The position numbers and the translations under genes are program-made. The notes under the pieces were generated by a model, which was given only the letters and a program-made list of their open reading frames with translations, did no database searches and was not told the DNA's origin. This document shows, in pieces, positions 1 to 6,272 of a stretch of 12,861 nt of DNA (position 1 is the stretch's first letter; the number at the start of each line of letters is the position of its first letter). The DNA comes from JBGFRR01 sp041695045 (lineage in GTDB: Bacteria > Bacteroidota > Ignavibacteria > UBA10030): NCBI GenBank assembly GCA_041695045.1, contig JBGFRR010000056.1:1-12861 (forward strand), read 5' to 3'.

Positions 1-2
1 AC

Positions 3-299
3 CAGGTTGTTTACAAAGGAACAGGGAACAAGGACGACGGCTACTCGGCATTCGAGGCGACAAACGTAAAGCTTGCAGATTTCCTGAAAGAACGTGGTGT
101 GACCGAGCTGTACGTCGCCGGATTGGCAACCGACTACTGCGTTCGTGCTTCCGCACTGGATGCGGTGAAGCAGGGTTTCAAGACCTACGTTGTTACCGAT
201 GCCGTCGCAGGGGTGAACGTGCAGCCGGGCGACGACCAGAAAGCTCTGGGCGAGATGCGGAAGGCGGGGGCGACGTTGGTTCAGTCTACAGACGTGTAG
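3..299 (+). CDS. pncA: Nicotinamidase, C-terminal part (5' end outside window)
   Basis: Nicotinamidase hydrolyses nicotinamide to nicotinate and ammonia in NAD salvage, in the cytoplasm. The frame is open from the first bases of the window and stops at 297-299, giving 98 visible residues, roughly the C-terminal half of a family member of about 200-215. Visible signatures are VVYKGT near the start (the family's catalytic lysine region), DGYSAF, and GLATDYCV, whose cysteine (codon 138-140) is the expected nucleophile. The tail ITD/VTD...GVN.QPGD...A...M..AGA is also typical of PncA. The family call rests on close resemblance to the E. coli protein and is secure; the N-terminal metal-binding residues lie outside the window. 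Internal GTG/ATG codons such as 99 are not real starts, because the homologous sequence continues upstream of them. Confidence 0.93.
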   Translation, partial: QVVYKGTGNKDDGYSAFEATNVKLADFLKERGVTELYVAGLATDYCVRASALDAVKQGFKTYVVTDAVAGVNVQPGDDQKALGEMRKAGATLVQSTDV

Positions 300-582
300 G
301 CGAAAGCAGTCCTCGCGTGAGATTCAATAACGCGCCGCGTCCATCCGGTTGCAGCAGGAGCTCATGTGCTGTACTTGGATTGTATCTAAGAAAAAGAAAG
401 CATAACTGTTCGTAATTACGGTAGTTATGCGTCATTGGTGTGCTGCACTTGTATAATCTAGAACGCAACTGTAAGCTCGAACGATCTCAACGCAGAATCG
501 TTAGGCGGGTTCTTCCATACTCTCGCGGTATCTGAGATTTTTTTGCTCACCATCGGAAGTGCACAAACCAAGGTCATAGCAT
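300..582. other. Non-coding gap between pncA and the first accessory gene
   Basis: No convincing gene is visible in this 283-bp stretch. It contains a strong inverted repeat at 400-430 and a GTTAGGC heptamer at 500-506 that matches the integron core-site consensus GTTRRRY. I see no clear intrinsic terminator for pncA. The composition is more AT-rich than pncA. It may be the left boundary of the accessory patch. Confidence 0.5.
400..430. repeat. Perfect-arm inverted repeat with a nested palindrome
   Basis: Arms GCATAACT (400-407) and AGTTATGC (423-430) are exactly complementary, and the interior contains the perfect palindrome CGTAATTACG (411-420). The outer heptamer GCATAAC also begins the attC-like elements at 1084 and 2075. 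The element could be a cruciform, a protein-binding site or the 5' part of a degenerate attC site ending at GTTAGGC (500-506, 107 bp in total). The second set of arms needed for attC is weak, so that reading is tentative. Confidence 0.5.
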
Positions 583-963
583 ATGGCAACACAACGATGC
601 CCACATTGTGGCGGCTCAACAAAATGCGATTGCAACACCTGTGGTAGTGGCCACGGAGAGAGCTTCGGCAGAGGTCTATGCCGAGTTTGCGCAGGGAAGG
701 GCGAAGTAACGGAACTCAGTGGGCCGACGATACGATGTCCACATTGCGGCGGTTCAACAAAATGTGATTGTAATACCTGCCGTACTGGTGGCGGACACGA
801 TTCCTTCGGCAGAGGTGTTTGCACGGTCTGTGCCGGAAGGGGCAGGATTGCAGATCCTAATCCATCTGCTCCATCTCCGACCAAATCATCTTCAGGATGT
901 CTGGTGTCTGTTCTGGCACTTATCATCGCAGTCATTCTTGTCGGGACTTTGATTTTGAAGTAA
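583..963 (+). CDS. Small protein with two tandem cysteine-rich (zinc-finger-like) repeats and a C-terminal membrane helix
   Basis: I do not recognise a named family for this 126-aa protein. Residues 5-42 and 51-89 are tandem copies of one module: CPHCGGSTKCDCNTC, a Gly/His spacer, SFGRG, then C-x-V-C-A-G-[KR]-G. Each repeat has seven cysteines (6, 9, 15, 17, 20, 33, 36 and 52, 55, 61, 63, 66, 80, 83). The CxxCxG spacing recalls the DnaJ cysteine-rich zinc domain, so zinc binding is likely but inferred. A Pro/Ser linker (about 91-105) leads to a hydrophobic segment (about 107-125) ending one residue before the C-terminus, as in tail-anchored proteins; no signal peptide is seen. This would leave the zinc modules in the cytoplasm. 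The ATG at 583 has an AAGG about 10 nt upstream. The gene is the first in the accessory patch and appears to be a single-gene unit. Confidence 0.75.
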   Translation: MATQRCPHCGGSTKCDCNTCGSGHGESFGRGLCRVCAGKGEVTELSGPTIRCPHCGGSTKCDCNTCRTGGGHDSFGRGVCTVCAGRGRIADPNPSAPSPTKSSSGCLVSVLALIIAVILVGTLILK

Positions 964-1321
964 AGCGAAATAATGAACGAAATACGATTCACTATGTCGG
1001 CCTTGCTGTCATTTTTCACCGGCCTAACTCCTAAGAATGCAGAATGACAAAGATATCAGCACCATTCACGCACGCCAACGAACGCATAACAGGCGTAACC
1101 ACGCCGCTCCCTCATTTGATAGGCCATGATGAAGCGCAGTTTGAAATCAGTTGTGGTCGCTCAACAGTTTTTGCCGCGTGTTGGTATGTGCGCTCCGCCG
1201 CGAGAAAATGAGTTTGTTGATAGCGGCTCCGCGCACTCTTTCGATAGCGCCAAAAACAACGGCGTGCTTACGCTAGTGTAAACGTTAGGCGCAAGCCCGC
1301 ACAGCATAGACCCGAAACATT
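964..1321 (+). other. Non-coding gap holding an attC-like element
   Basis: No gene is visible in this 358-bp gap. It contains GCCTAAC (1022-1028), then a long element from GCATAAC (1084-1090) to GTTAGGC (1284-1290). Two blocks of it recur downstream of the HNH gene: 1083-1123 matches 2074-2114 at 34/41 positions, and 1153-1180 matches 2180-2207 at 24/28. It appears to be recombination or repeat sequence rather than promoter-only sequence. Confidence 0.6.
1084..1290 (+). repeat. attC-like element downstream of the zinc-repeat gene
   Basis: The element opens with GCATAAC (1084-1090) and closes with GTTAGGC (1284-1290). Inside these, GCGTAACCACGCCG (1093-1106) is complementary to 1260-1273 at 13 of 14 positions, giving the nested inverted-arm layout of an integron attC site. 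The spacers are asymmetric (2 nt on the left, 10 nt on the right). At 207 bp it is longer than typical attC sites. The central part shows no obvious extended pairing. An unrelated long palindromic repeat is the alternative. Confidence 0.5.
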
Positions 1322-2053
1322 ATGCTATCACCTGAAGCAGCAAACGTCCTAAAATATATCGTCCAGAGATTAGGCGAAGGGAGAATACGGGCGGGTCGTC
1401 CCGACACTTATCTGTTCTACGGAGAGGTTCACAATGCTTTGGGGTTGGAGCTTCGAGGTCGAACAGTCGGTGAGAGTCTCATCAATCAAGGGTTAGGAGA
1501 ACTCGCAAACTATCTCAAAAATAATATGCTCCCTGCTCTCAGTGGTTTGGTCGTAAACCAGCAAACTTTAGTGCCAGGCGGAGACTTCTTTCGATTTCAC
1601 GGTCATCAAACAGAGGATTTCGATTGGTGGGAAACTGAAGTTCGGCGGGCACTCAACCACGATTGGACTCCGTTACTCTCAGACTATTTTCCTGAAGACT
1701 TCGCACGTCCCGTATACCCGGACGAACCTAATGATCCAAGTCAATATGTCGAAGGCGCCGTCAAGAAAGTTCAAGTAAATGCATATGAACGAGACTCTCG
1801 AGCTCGCTCAGCGTGCATCCGACACTACGGTTATGATTGCTCAGTCTGTGGGATGAACTTCGAGAACAAGTATGGTGAGATCGGTAAAGGATTCATTCAC
1901 GTTCACCATCTTGTTCCGCTTGCTACAGTCGGGAGAGAGTATCGCATAGATCCCATCGCTGACTTGCGGCCCGTTTGTCCAAATTGTCACGCTATGCTAC
2001 ATACGAACGACCCGCCCTTGTCAATCGAAGAACTGAGAGAGAAGTTACGGTAA
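1322..2053 (+). CDS. HNH endonuclease (probable DNA nuclease, accessory/defence type)
   Basis: This 243-aa protein has a C-terminal HNH nuclease domain (about residues 155-230). The key elements are a zinc knuckle C173-x2-C176, the catalytic region IHVHHLVPL with H193, H195 and H196, and the closing CPNCHAMLH with C219, N221, C222, H223 and H227. The stretch EGA..K.QVNAYERDSRAR..CI before it is also typical of this HNH subfamily. The N-terminal half includes LPALSGLVVN (70-79) followed by PGG, a pattern I associate with N-terminal domains of other HNH and defence nucleases, though I cannot name the domain with certainty. Such proteins often act as restriction or anti-invader nucleases; the target here is unknown. 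ATG 1322 is the first start in frame and its ribosome binding site is weak. The gene sits alone between two attC-like elements, 32 bp after the GTTAGGC core. Confidence 0.85.
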   Translation: MLSPEAANVLKYIVQRLGEGRIRAGRPDTYLFYGEVHNALGLELRGRTVGESLINQGLGELANYLKNNMLPALSGLVVNQQTLVPGGDFFRFHGHQTEDFDWWETEVRRALNHDWTPLLSDYFPEDFARPVYPDEPNDPSQYVEGAVKKVQVNAYERDSRARSACIRHYGYDCSVCGMNFENKYGEIGKGFIHVHHLVPLATVGREYRIDPIADLRPVCPNCHAMLHTNDPPLSIEELREKLR

Positions 2054-2270
2054 CGTCAATGGGTGCGGGCTTGCGCATAACAAGCGTAAGCACGGCACTC
2101 CCTTTGTTGATAGGGGCTCGGTTGAAGCTCAGGAAAGAAATAGTTGTGCCTGCGCACCGAAGTGCTACGACACACAGGTGTGGTCGCTCCATTGTTTTTG
2201 CCGCCTGCATTTCTTGGGATTTGACGGGAGATTTGGTAAATTGAGGCGAACTGCAAGAAAGAAAGGCCGA
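2054..2270 (+). repeat. Second attC-like repeat, downstream of the HNH gene
   Basis: GTGCGGGCTTGCGC (2063-2076) runs directly into GCATAAC (2075-2081), then GCGTAAGCACGGCA and a CTCCCT...TTGATAGG block (2074-2114, 34/41 identical to 1083-1123). A second block, 2180-2207, matches 1153-1180 at 24/28. The expected closing GTTRRRY core is missing; the nearest candidate is a degenerate TTGAGGC at 2241-2247. The right half of the element therefore seems eroded or deleted. The stretch has no gene of its own, although the restriction-gene frame stays open through part of it. Confidence 0.5.
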
Positions 2271-3230
2271 ATGGACCCATTCAAATCGACTCTTGAGAAA
2301 TATTTCAAGGACTTCTTCTCAATCGTGGCAACCAAAGATGGCGACTGGACAGTCAAAGGCTTCATCGACGTTTACAAGAACATCTACGCAATCAGCGTTG
2401 ACACCAAAGTAGTCTCGAAGATTATCGAGCTTATGATCTTCCCCGCCATCGTCAAGTTTGCAAAAGAGAATGCTTATGAGATGATCCTCGCTTCTCACCA
2501 AAACCACTATCCCGATATTTCCTTTGTGTCCAAGAAAACGAAGGAGAAGATCGCCTTTGACCTTAAGTCTACCTATCGTATCAATTCAGAAAAAGTGAAC
2601 GGGATGACGCTTGGTGCATTCACTGGCTATTTCCGCAATCGCAAGTCCACCAAGAACATAACGTTCCCTTATTCAGATTACTCCAAGCATTATGTCTTGG
2701 GCATCGTATATACCCAAACGGATATGCACAACGCCGAGAAAAAGCTGAAGAATGAAGGGATCAATTTGACCAACACCCAGAGAAAGGCGCTCTCCGACTA
2801 TTTTTCTTCGCCTTCTAATGAATCCTTTGGTCAGCTTGTCGGAACCCTTCGGCTCACCAATAGGAAACTGATTGTTCGTGTCAAACCGCTTGTCGATTCC
2901 TGTTTCATCGATGAGAAAAAGAAATTCAAGCTCGATGATCTTCCATCTATTCTATCAGTTGTCCGTGACTTTGATTTCTTCTTGCAAGAAAAATGGAGAA
3001 TCGCCATCGACAGGCCTGGAAGCGGCAATACGAAAAATATCGGCTCGACAACATCGATTGCTGAACTCAAAGAAGGCTCAGCAGTGTTCACACGCTACAA
3101 GAACGGCAAACAACTCTTCGATGACTTCTGGATGAACTACCTCACTAAAGATATGGCAAATGCTCTTGACCTTGATGAACCCCCATACTCGAATCTCAAG
3201 ACCTACTTTGAGCACAAGGGAGCAAAATGA
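2271..3230 (+). CDS. EcoRV-like type II restriction endonuclease
   Basis: This 319-aa protein is clearly homologous to EcoRV (245 aa), which cuts GATATC bluntly. The catalytic set is present: E53 in SKIIELM, D82 in QNHYPD, and D97-x-K99 in IAFDLKSTY, matching EcoRV E45, D74, D90 and K92. The base-reading loop is almost unchanged: PGSGNTKNIGS (249-259) against GSGNTTNIGS in EcoRV. The minor-groove Q-loop is HQNHYPD against QQNHYPD. A GATATC-like specificity is a reasonable inference. About 60 extra residues (about 152-215) lie between the GIVYT strand and the FFLQEKW segment and have no EcoRV counterpart. I start at ATG 2271, preceded by AAGAAAGG, rather than the in-frame GTG at 2178, which would translate repeat DNA and lacks EcoRV similarity. 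It overlaps the methyltransferase by 4 bp. Confidence 0.93.
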   Translation: MDPFKSTLEKYFKDFFSIVATKDGDWTVKGFIDVYKNIYAISVDTKVVSKIIELMIFPAIVKFAKENAYEMILASHQNHYPDISFVSKKTKEKIAFDLKSTYRINSEKVNGMTLGAFTGYFRNRKSTKNITFPYSDYSKHYVLGIVYTQTDMHNAEKKLKNEGINLTNTQRKALSDYFSSPSNESFGQLVGTLRLTNRKLIVRVKPLVDSCFIDEKKKFKLDDLPSILSVVRDFDFFLQEKWRIAIDRPGSGNTKNIGSTTSIAELKEGSAVFTRYKNGKQLFDDFWMNYLTKDMANALDLDEPPYSNLKTYFEHKGAK

Positions 3231-4171
3231 GCTATTCTTGCCTGCCTAAGAGAATTGACAAAATCGGGGTGCCTCCGCTCAAATGCCAGGGTATCAAGAC
3301 GAAGCTCGTCAAGTTCATCGCCGAAAACGTCCTTTGGAGCGGCAAAGGCAAATGGATTGAGCCATTCCTTGGTTCAGGTGTTGTTCTGCTAAACATCCAG
3401 CCTGAGAGAGCTCTTGCAACCGATAGTAACGTTCACCTTATCAGGCTCTATCAAGACATTCAGTCGGGCAAGCTCAACGAAATCATCGCCCAACAATTTC
3501 TGGAAGATATGGGCGAACAGCTGAAGCGCAAGGGCGAAGAACTCTACTATAAAGTCCGTCATCGCTTTAACAAGCAGCCAAACACGCTTGACTTCCTTTT
3601 CTTGAACCGATCTTGCTTTAATGGTGTCATCCGCTTCAACAGCAAGGGAGAATTCAACACCCCATATGGACACAAGCCAGAGAGATTCCGCCAAGCTTAC
3701 ATCACTAAGATTGTCCACCAGATCACGTGGGTCCGCAGGACTCTGAAAGCAAAGGATTGGCAATTCAAAATACAGAACTGGAAAGAGACTCTATCCAATG
3801 TATCCCCTGACGATTTCGTCTATCTCGATCCACCCTACATCGGTCGACATACGGACTACTACAATGGTTGGTCCGAAGATGAAGCGATTGCCCTTGCCCA
3901 TACTGCCAAGTCACTTCCCTGCGGATTTGCATTATCAATGTGGTTTGAAAACAAGTATAGAAAGAATGAACATCTATTGAGGTACTGGGATGGTTTAACA
4001 ATAAAGACTTTCTCTCACTTCTACCACGTCGGCTCAAAGGAGAGTTTGAGAAACGAAATGATCGAAGCGCTCGTCATCAAACCTTCTCACGTGCCAACTA
4101 CCGAACAGCTGCGTTCGCTTACTCGGCCCACCCCAGTCACCCAATCGGCACTTGATCTCTATTCTGTTTAA
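3227..4171 (+). CDS. Dam-family (D12 class) adenine-N6 DNA methyltransferase, partner of the EcoRV-like enzyme
   Basis: This 314-aa protein is an S-adenosylmethionine-dependent methyltransferase that should protect host sites from the upstream nuclease. SAM-binding motif I is EPFLGSG (45-51), catalytic motif IV is DPPY (201-204), and LNRSCFNGVIRFN...GEFNTPYG (126-148) is the hallmark segment of the Dam/M.EcoRV group. The length is close to M.EcoRV (about 298 aa). The target is predicted to be the adenine-containing site cut by the partner, by analogy GATATC. The start ATG overlaps the endonuclease stop (ATGA, 3227-3230) and AGGGAG lies a few bases upstream, so translation is probably coupled. 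No controller (C) protein gene is visible. The AT-richer composition compared with cstA suggests horizontal transfer. Confidence 0.93.
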   Translation: MSYSCLPKRIDKIGVPPLKCQGIKTKLVKFIAENVLWSGKGKWIEPFLGSGVVLLNIQPERALATDSNVHLIRLYQDIQSGKLNEIIAQQFLEDMGEQLKRKGEELYYKVRHRFNKQPNTLDFLFLNRSCFNGVIRFNSKGEFNTPYGHKPERFRQAYITKIVHQITWVRRTLKAKDWQFKIQNWKETLSNVSPDDFVYLDPPYIGRHTDYYNGWSEDEAIALAHTAKSLPCGFALSMWFENKYRKNEHLLRYWDGLTIKTFSHFYHVGSKESLRNEMIEALVIKPSHVPTTEQLRSLTRPTPVTQSALDLYSV

Positions 4172-4381
4172 CACGGCAGCGTAACTGCGCCTAACAGGCG
4201 GTGCACCGACGCCTATATCGGATAACATCCCTTAATCAACCATGAACGCACTTCCTTTCATCTCCTGCGCACTGTAAGTGGCTCGATACGATGAAACAGG
4301 CGGGGGTGGAGTTGATAACGTCAAAGTCTGTTTAGACTTAGAACGTAACTTAACATCTCTTTTTCCAAACATTAGCCCCCA
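4172..4381 (+). other. Gap between the methyltransferase and cstA, with an attC-like half site and a small hairpin
   Basis: GCCTAAC (4189-4195) followed by GGCGGTGCACCGACGCC (4197-4213) closely resembles the 5' half of integron attC sites; GGCG...CGCC and GGTGCACC are self-complementary within it. No matching GTTRRRY half is seen before cstA, so it may be the truncated right end of the array. Nearer cstA, AAGTCT (4324-4329) and AGACTT (4334-4339) form a 6-bp hairpin or operator-like palindrome with a 4-nt spacer. I could not identify a convincing promoter. No gene is visible. Confidence 0.45.
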
Positions 4382-6139
4382 ATGAACCTCGCCCTTCTCC
4401 TCGTTCTCTCGTTAACGGCACTCGTTGCCGGATATTTTCTCTACGGCCGTCGTGTCGCCCGCATCCTCGGCGTCGACCCAAACCAACCCACGCCCGCCAC
4501 CCGCATCAACGACGGCGTGGATTATGTTCCTACGAAACCGGCCGTTCTGTTCGGCCATCACTATGCCTCGATTGCCGCTGCCGGGCCGATCGTTGGGCCA
4601 ACGCTGGCAATTCTCTTCGGCATCGCTCCAACTTGGTTATGGATCGTTCTCGGCGTTATCTTCATCGGCGCGGTGCACGACTTCAGCGTGCTGTTTGTGA
4701 GCGTGCGCGAGGGGGGCAAGTCGATTGCGCAGATTGCCAAGCGAACGCTCGGCAAAGCGGGCTTCCTGTTCTTTGTTGCCTTTGCCATCCTGCTCTCTAT
4801 TCTTGTTACCGCCGCGTTTCTTCAGCTCGCTGCCATCGCACTGACGTCAACCTACCATCTCGAAGGCCTCGGCCTCTCGGTCGACCAAAGTATTATCCAC
4901 ACAGAGGAAGTCGGCGGCCAGCACTACGCGAAATTAGGCGGCATCGCATCGACGTCTGTCGTGATCATCACACTGATGGCGCCGCTGATCGGTTTTCTGC
5001 TCTATCGCCGCAACATGCGCCTCTCGCTCATCAGCATGCTCGCGATTCTCATCACCATCGTCTCCGTGCTTGTCGGCTTACGGTATCCCATCACACTCGA
5101 CCCGCAGGCGTGGATGATCGTGCTGAGCGTGTACATGGTCTTTGCGGCGTGGCTTCCGGTGTGGTGGGTGCTCCAACCGCGGGATTTCATCAACGTCCAC
5201 TTTCTGTATGTTGGACTTTTCGGGATGTTCCTTGGAGTGATGGTGGGAGGATTTCAGGGGATGACGGCGGAAGGGCCGGTGTTCAATGTGGGACCGGAGA
5301 GCTTTGCGGCGTTGGGATATATGTGGCCGTTCTTGTTTGTGACGATCGCGTGCGGGGCATGCTCGGGTGCACACAGCTTGATTGCCAGCGGAACAACATC
5401 GAAGCAACTCGCGAATGAACGCCACGCGCCGGTCGTTGGGTACGGTGGAATGTTATTGGAAGCGGTATTGGGAATTCTCGTGACGCTCTGCATCGTCGGC
5501 GGCCTCGGCTTTGCGGAATACCGTGCAATCGTTTGGCCGCAAGACGCCGATGGTCATTTTCTGGCGGGTAACGCTCCGCTCGCATTCGCGCTTGCGGTGG
5601 GCAAAACACTCGACGGCAGTCTCGGCATCCCGACGATCTACGGAGCGATCTTTGGAATCCTGATCCTCGAGGGTTTCATCATCACAACGATCGATACGCT
5701 CATCCGGTTGGAGCGGTACCTCTTCGAGGAGTTGTGGGGGACGCTGTTCGAGAATGTTCCTTCATTGCTCCGGAACAAGGCCTTCAACAGCGCGCTGGCG
5801 GTGGGATTGATGGTCTTGTTGGGATTCACCAACGCTTACCAGGCCATCTGGCCGATCTTTGGCACAGCCAATCAGTTGTTAGCGGCGCTCTCGCTCATTG
5901 CAGTCACGGCCTGGCTTGTGCAGAAATCGCGCAGCGCCTACGTGACAGCCATCCCCGCGCTCTTCATGGTGGCTACGACGCTCGCATCGCTTGTTTTGCT
6001 GTTTGACCGGTATGTGTCGGCGCGCAACTGGACGCTCGCCATCACCGACCTCCTTCTCTTCATCCTCGCCGTCGGTGTTGTGGTGATGACGTTCCGGTAC
6101 TTCTACCGCCTGCGTCGTGAGTTAGCAACGTCGAGATAA
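4382..6139 (+). CDS. cstA: CstA-family carbon starvation protein / pyruvate transporter
   Basis: This 585-aa polytopic inner-membrane protein belongs to the CstA family; E. coli members (CstA, BtsT) import peptides and pyruvate. Family motifs are GHHYASIAAAGPIVGP (58-73), the WLPVWWVLQPRDFIN loop (257-271), and CSGAHSLIASGTTSKQL (327-343) followed by GYGGMLLE. Many hydrophobic segments run from residue 1 to about 575, with a short basic C-terminal tail (YRLRRELATSR). It is shorter than the E. coli proteins (about 700 aa) but within the range of shorter bacterial homologues. ATG 4382 is chosen because the hydrophobic first helix begins at once; the Shine-Dalgarno signal is poor. The gene stands alone and converges on the minus-strand operon. 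Substrate choice (pyruvate or peptides) cannot be read from sequence. Confidence 0.92.
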   Translation: MNLALLLVLSLTALVAGYFLYGRRVARILGVDPNQPTPATRINDGVDYVPTKPAVLFGHHYASIAAAGPIVGPTLAILFGIAPTWLWIVLGVIFIGAVHDFSVLFVSVREGGKSIAQIAKRTLGKAGFLFFVAFAILLSILVTAAFLQLAAIALTSTYHLEGLGLSVDQSIIHTEEVGGQHYAKLGGIASTSVVIITLMAPLIGFLLYRRNMRLSLISMLAILITIVSVLVGLRYPITLDPQAWMIVLSVYMVFAAWLPVWWVLQPRDFINVHFLYVGLFGMFLGVMVGGFQGMTAEGPVFNVGPESFAALGYMWPFLFVTIACGACSGAHSLIASGTTSKQLANERHAPVVGYGGMLLEAVLGILVTLCIVGGLGFAEYRAIVWPQDADGHFLAGNAPLAFALAVGKTLDGSLGIPTIYGAIFGILILEGFIITTIDTLIRLERYLFEELWGTLFENVPSLLRNKAFNSALAVGLMVLLGFTNAYQAIWPIFGTANQLLAALSLIAVTAWLVQKSRSAYVTAIPALFMVATTLASLVLLFDRYVSARNWTLAITDLLLFILAVGVVVMTFRYFYRLRRELATSR

Positions 6140-6158
6140 GGAAGCTCCGACGAGTGCC

Positions 6159-6198
6159 TTTCACGGCAAAACACGGTTTTTCAACCCGTGCTGTGAAA
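6159..6198. repeat. Imperfect inverted repeat in the convergent gap
   Basis: TTTCACGG (6159-6166) pairs with CTGTGAAA (6191-6198) with one wobble, and CACGG (6172-6176) pairs with CCGTG (6186-6190) around a T-rich loop. It lies just after the cstA stop, between convergent operons, so a role in stopping transcription is plausible. However, no T tract follows on either strand, so it is not a classic intrinsic terminator. Confidence 0.4.
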
Positions 6199-6200
6199 AA

Positions 6201-6267
6201 GTAGGGGCGACTCTTGTAGGGGCGACTCCTGTCGAAGATCCCGCCAAAGGCGGGGAGTCGCCCCTAC
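6201..6267. repeat. REP-like nested hairpin with a duplicated left arm
   Basis: GTAGGGGCGACTC(C/T) occurs twice in tandem (6201-6214 and 6216-6229) and its perfect 14-bp complement GGAGTCGCCCCTAC sits at 6254-6267. Inside, CCCGCC (6240-6245), AAA, GGCGGG (6249-6254) makes a second hairpin. The right arm ends 5 bp before the stop codon of the DUF4837 gene. This resembles dispersed extragenic palindromes found in many copies in some genomes; it may help terminate or insulate the convergent genes. Confidence 0.6.
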
Positions 6268-6272
6268 ACGGA

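Larger units (their letters stand above)
500..4213 (+). mobile_element. Candidate integron gene-cassette array without integrase (CALIN-like)
   Basis: Four plus-strand accessory genes lie between core-site-like heptamers: GTTAGGC at 500-506 and 1284-1290 (GTTRRRY type), and GCATAAC at 1084-1090 and 2075-2081 and GCCTAAC at 1022-1028 and 4189-4195 (RYYYAAC-like; GCATAAC deviates at one position). The order is always gene, RYYYAAC-like core, GTTRRRY-like core, next gene, as in a cassette array. The HNH unit has nearly perfect complementary ends (1284-1302 and 2063-2081), as expected when a cassette circularises. The attC-like elements are longer than the usual 57-141 bp (207 bp for 1084-1290) and the later ones are degenerate. 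No integrase is visible. The boundaries are approximate. Confidence 0.45.

Noticed and set aside
501..1019. Minus-strand frame opposite the cysteine-repeat gene
   Set aside because: The plus-strand frame has ordered cysteine motifs, a membrane anchor and a ribosome binding site; the antisense frame only mirrors the DNA repeat.
2178..2270. Upstream GTG start for the restriction endonuclease
   Set aside because: The extra 31 residues come from repeat DNA and do not resemble EcoRV; ATG 2271 has a better ribosome binding site.
4633..5418. 261-codon plus-strand frame inside cstA
   Set aside because: It is an out-of-frame shadow of cstA, rich in Arg, His and Cys with no domain pattern.
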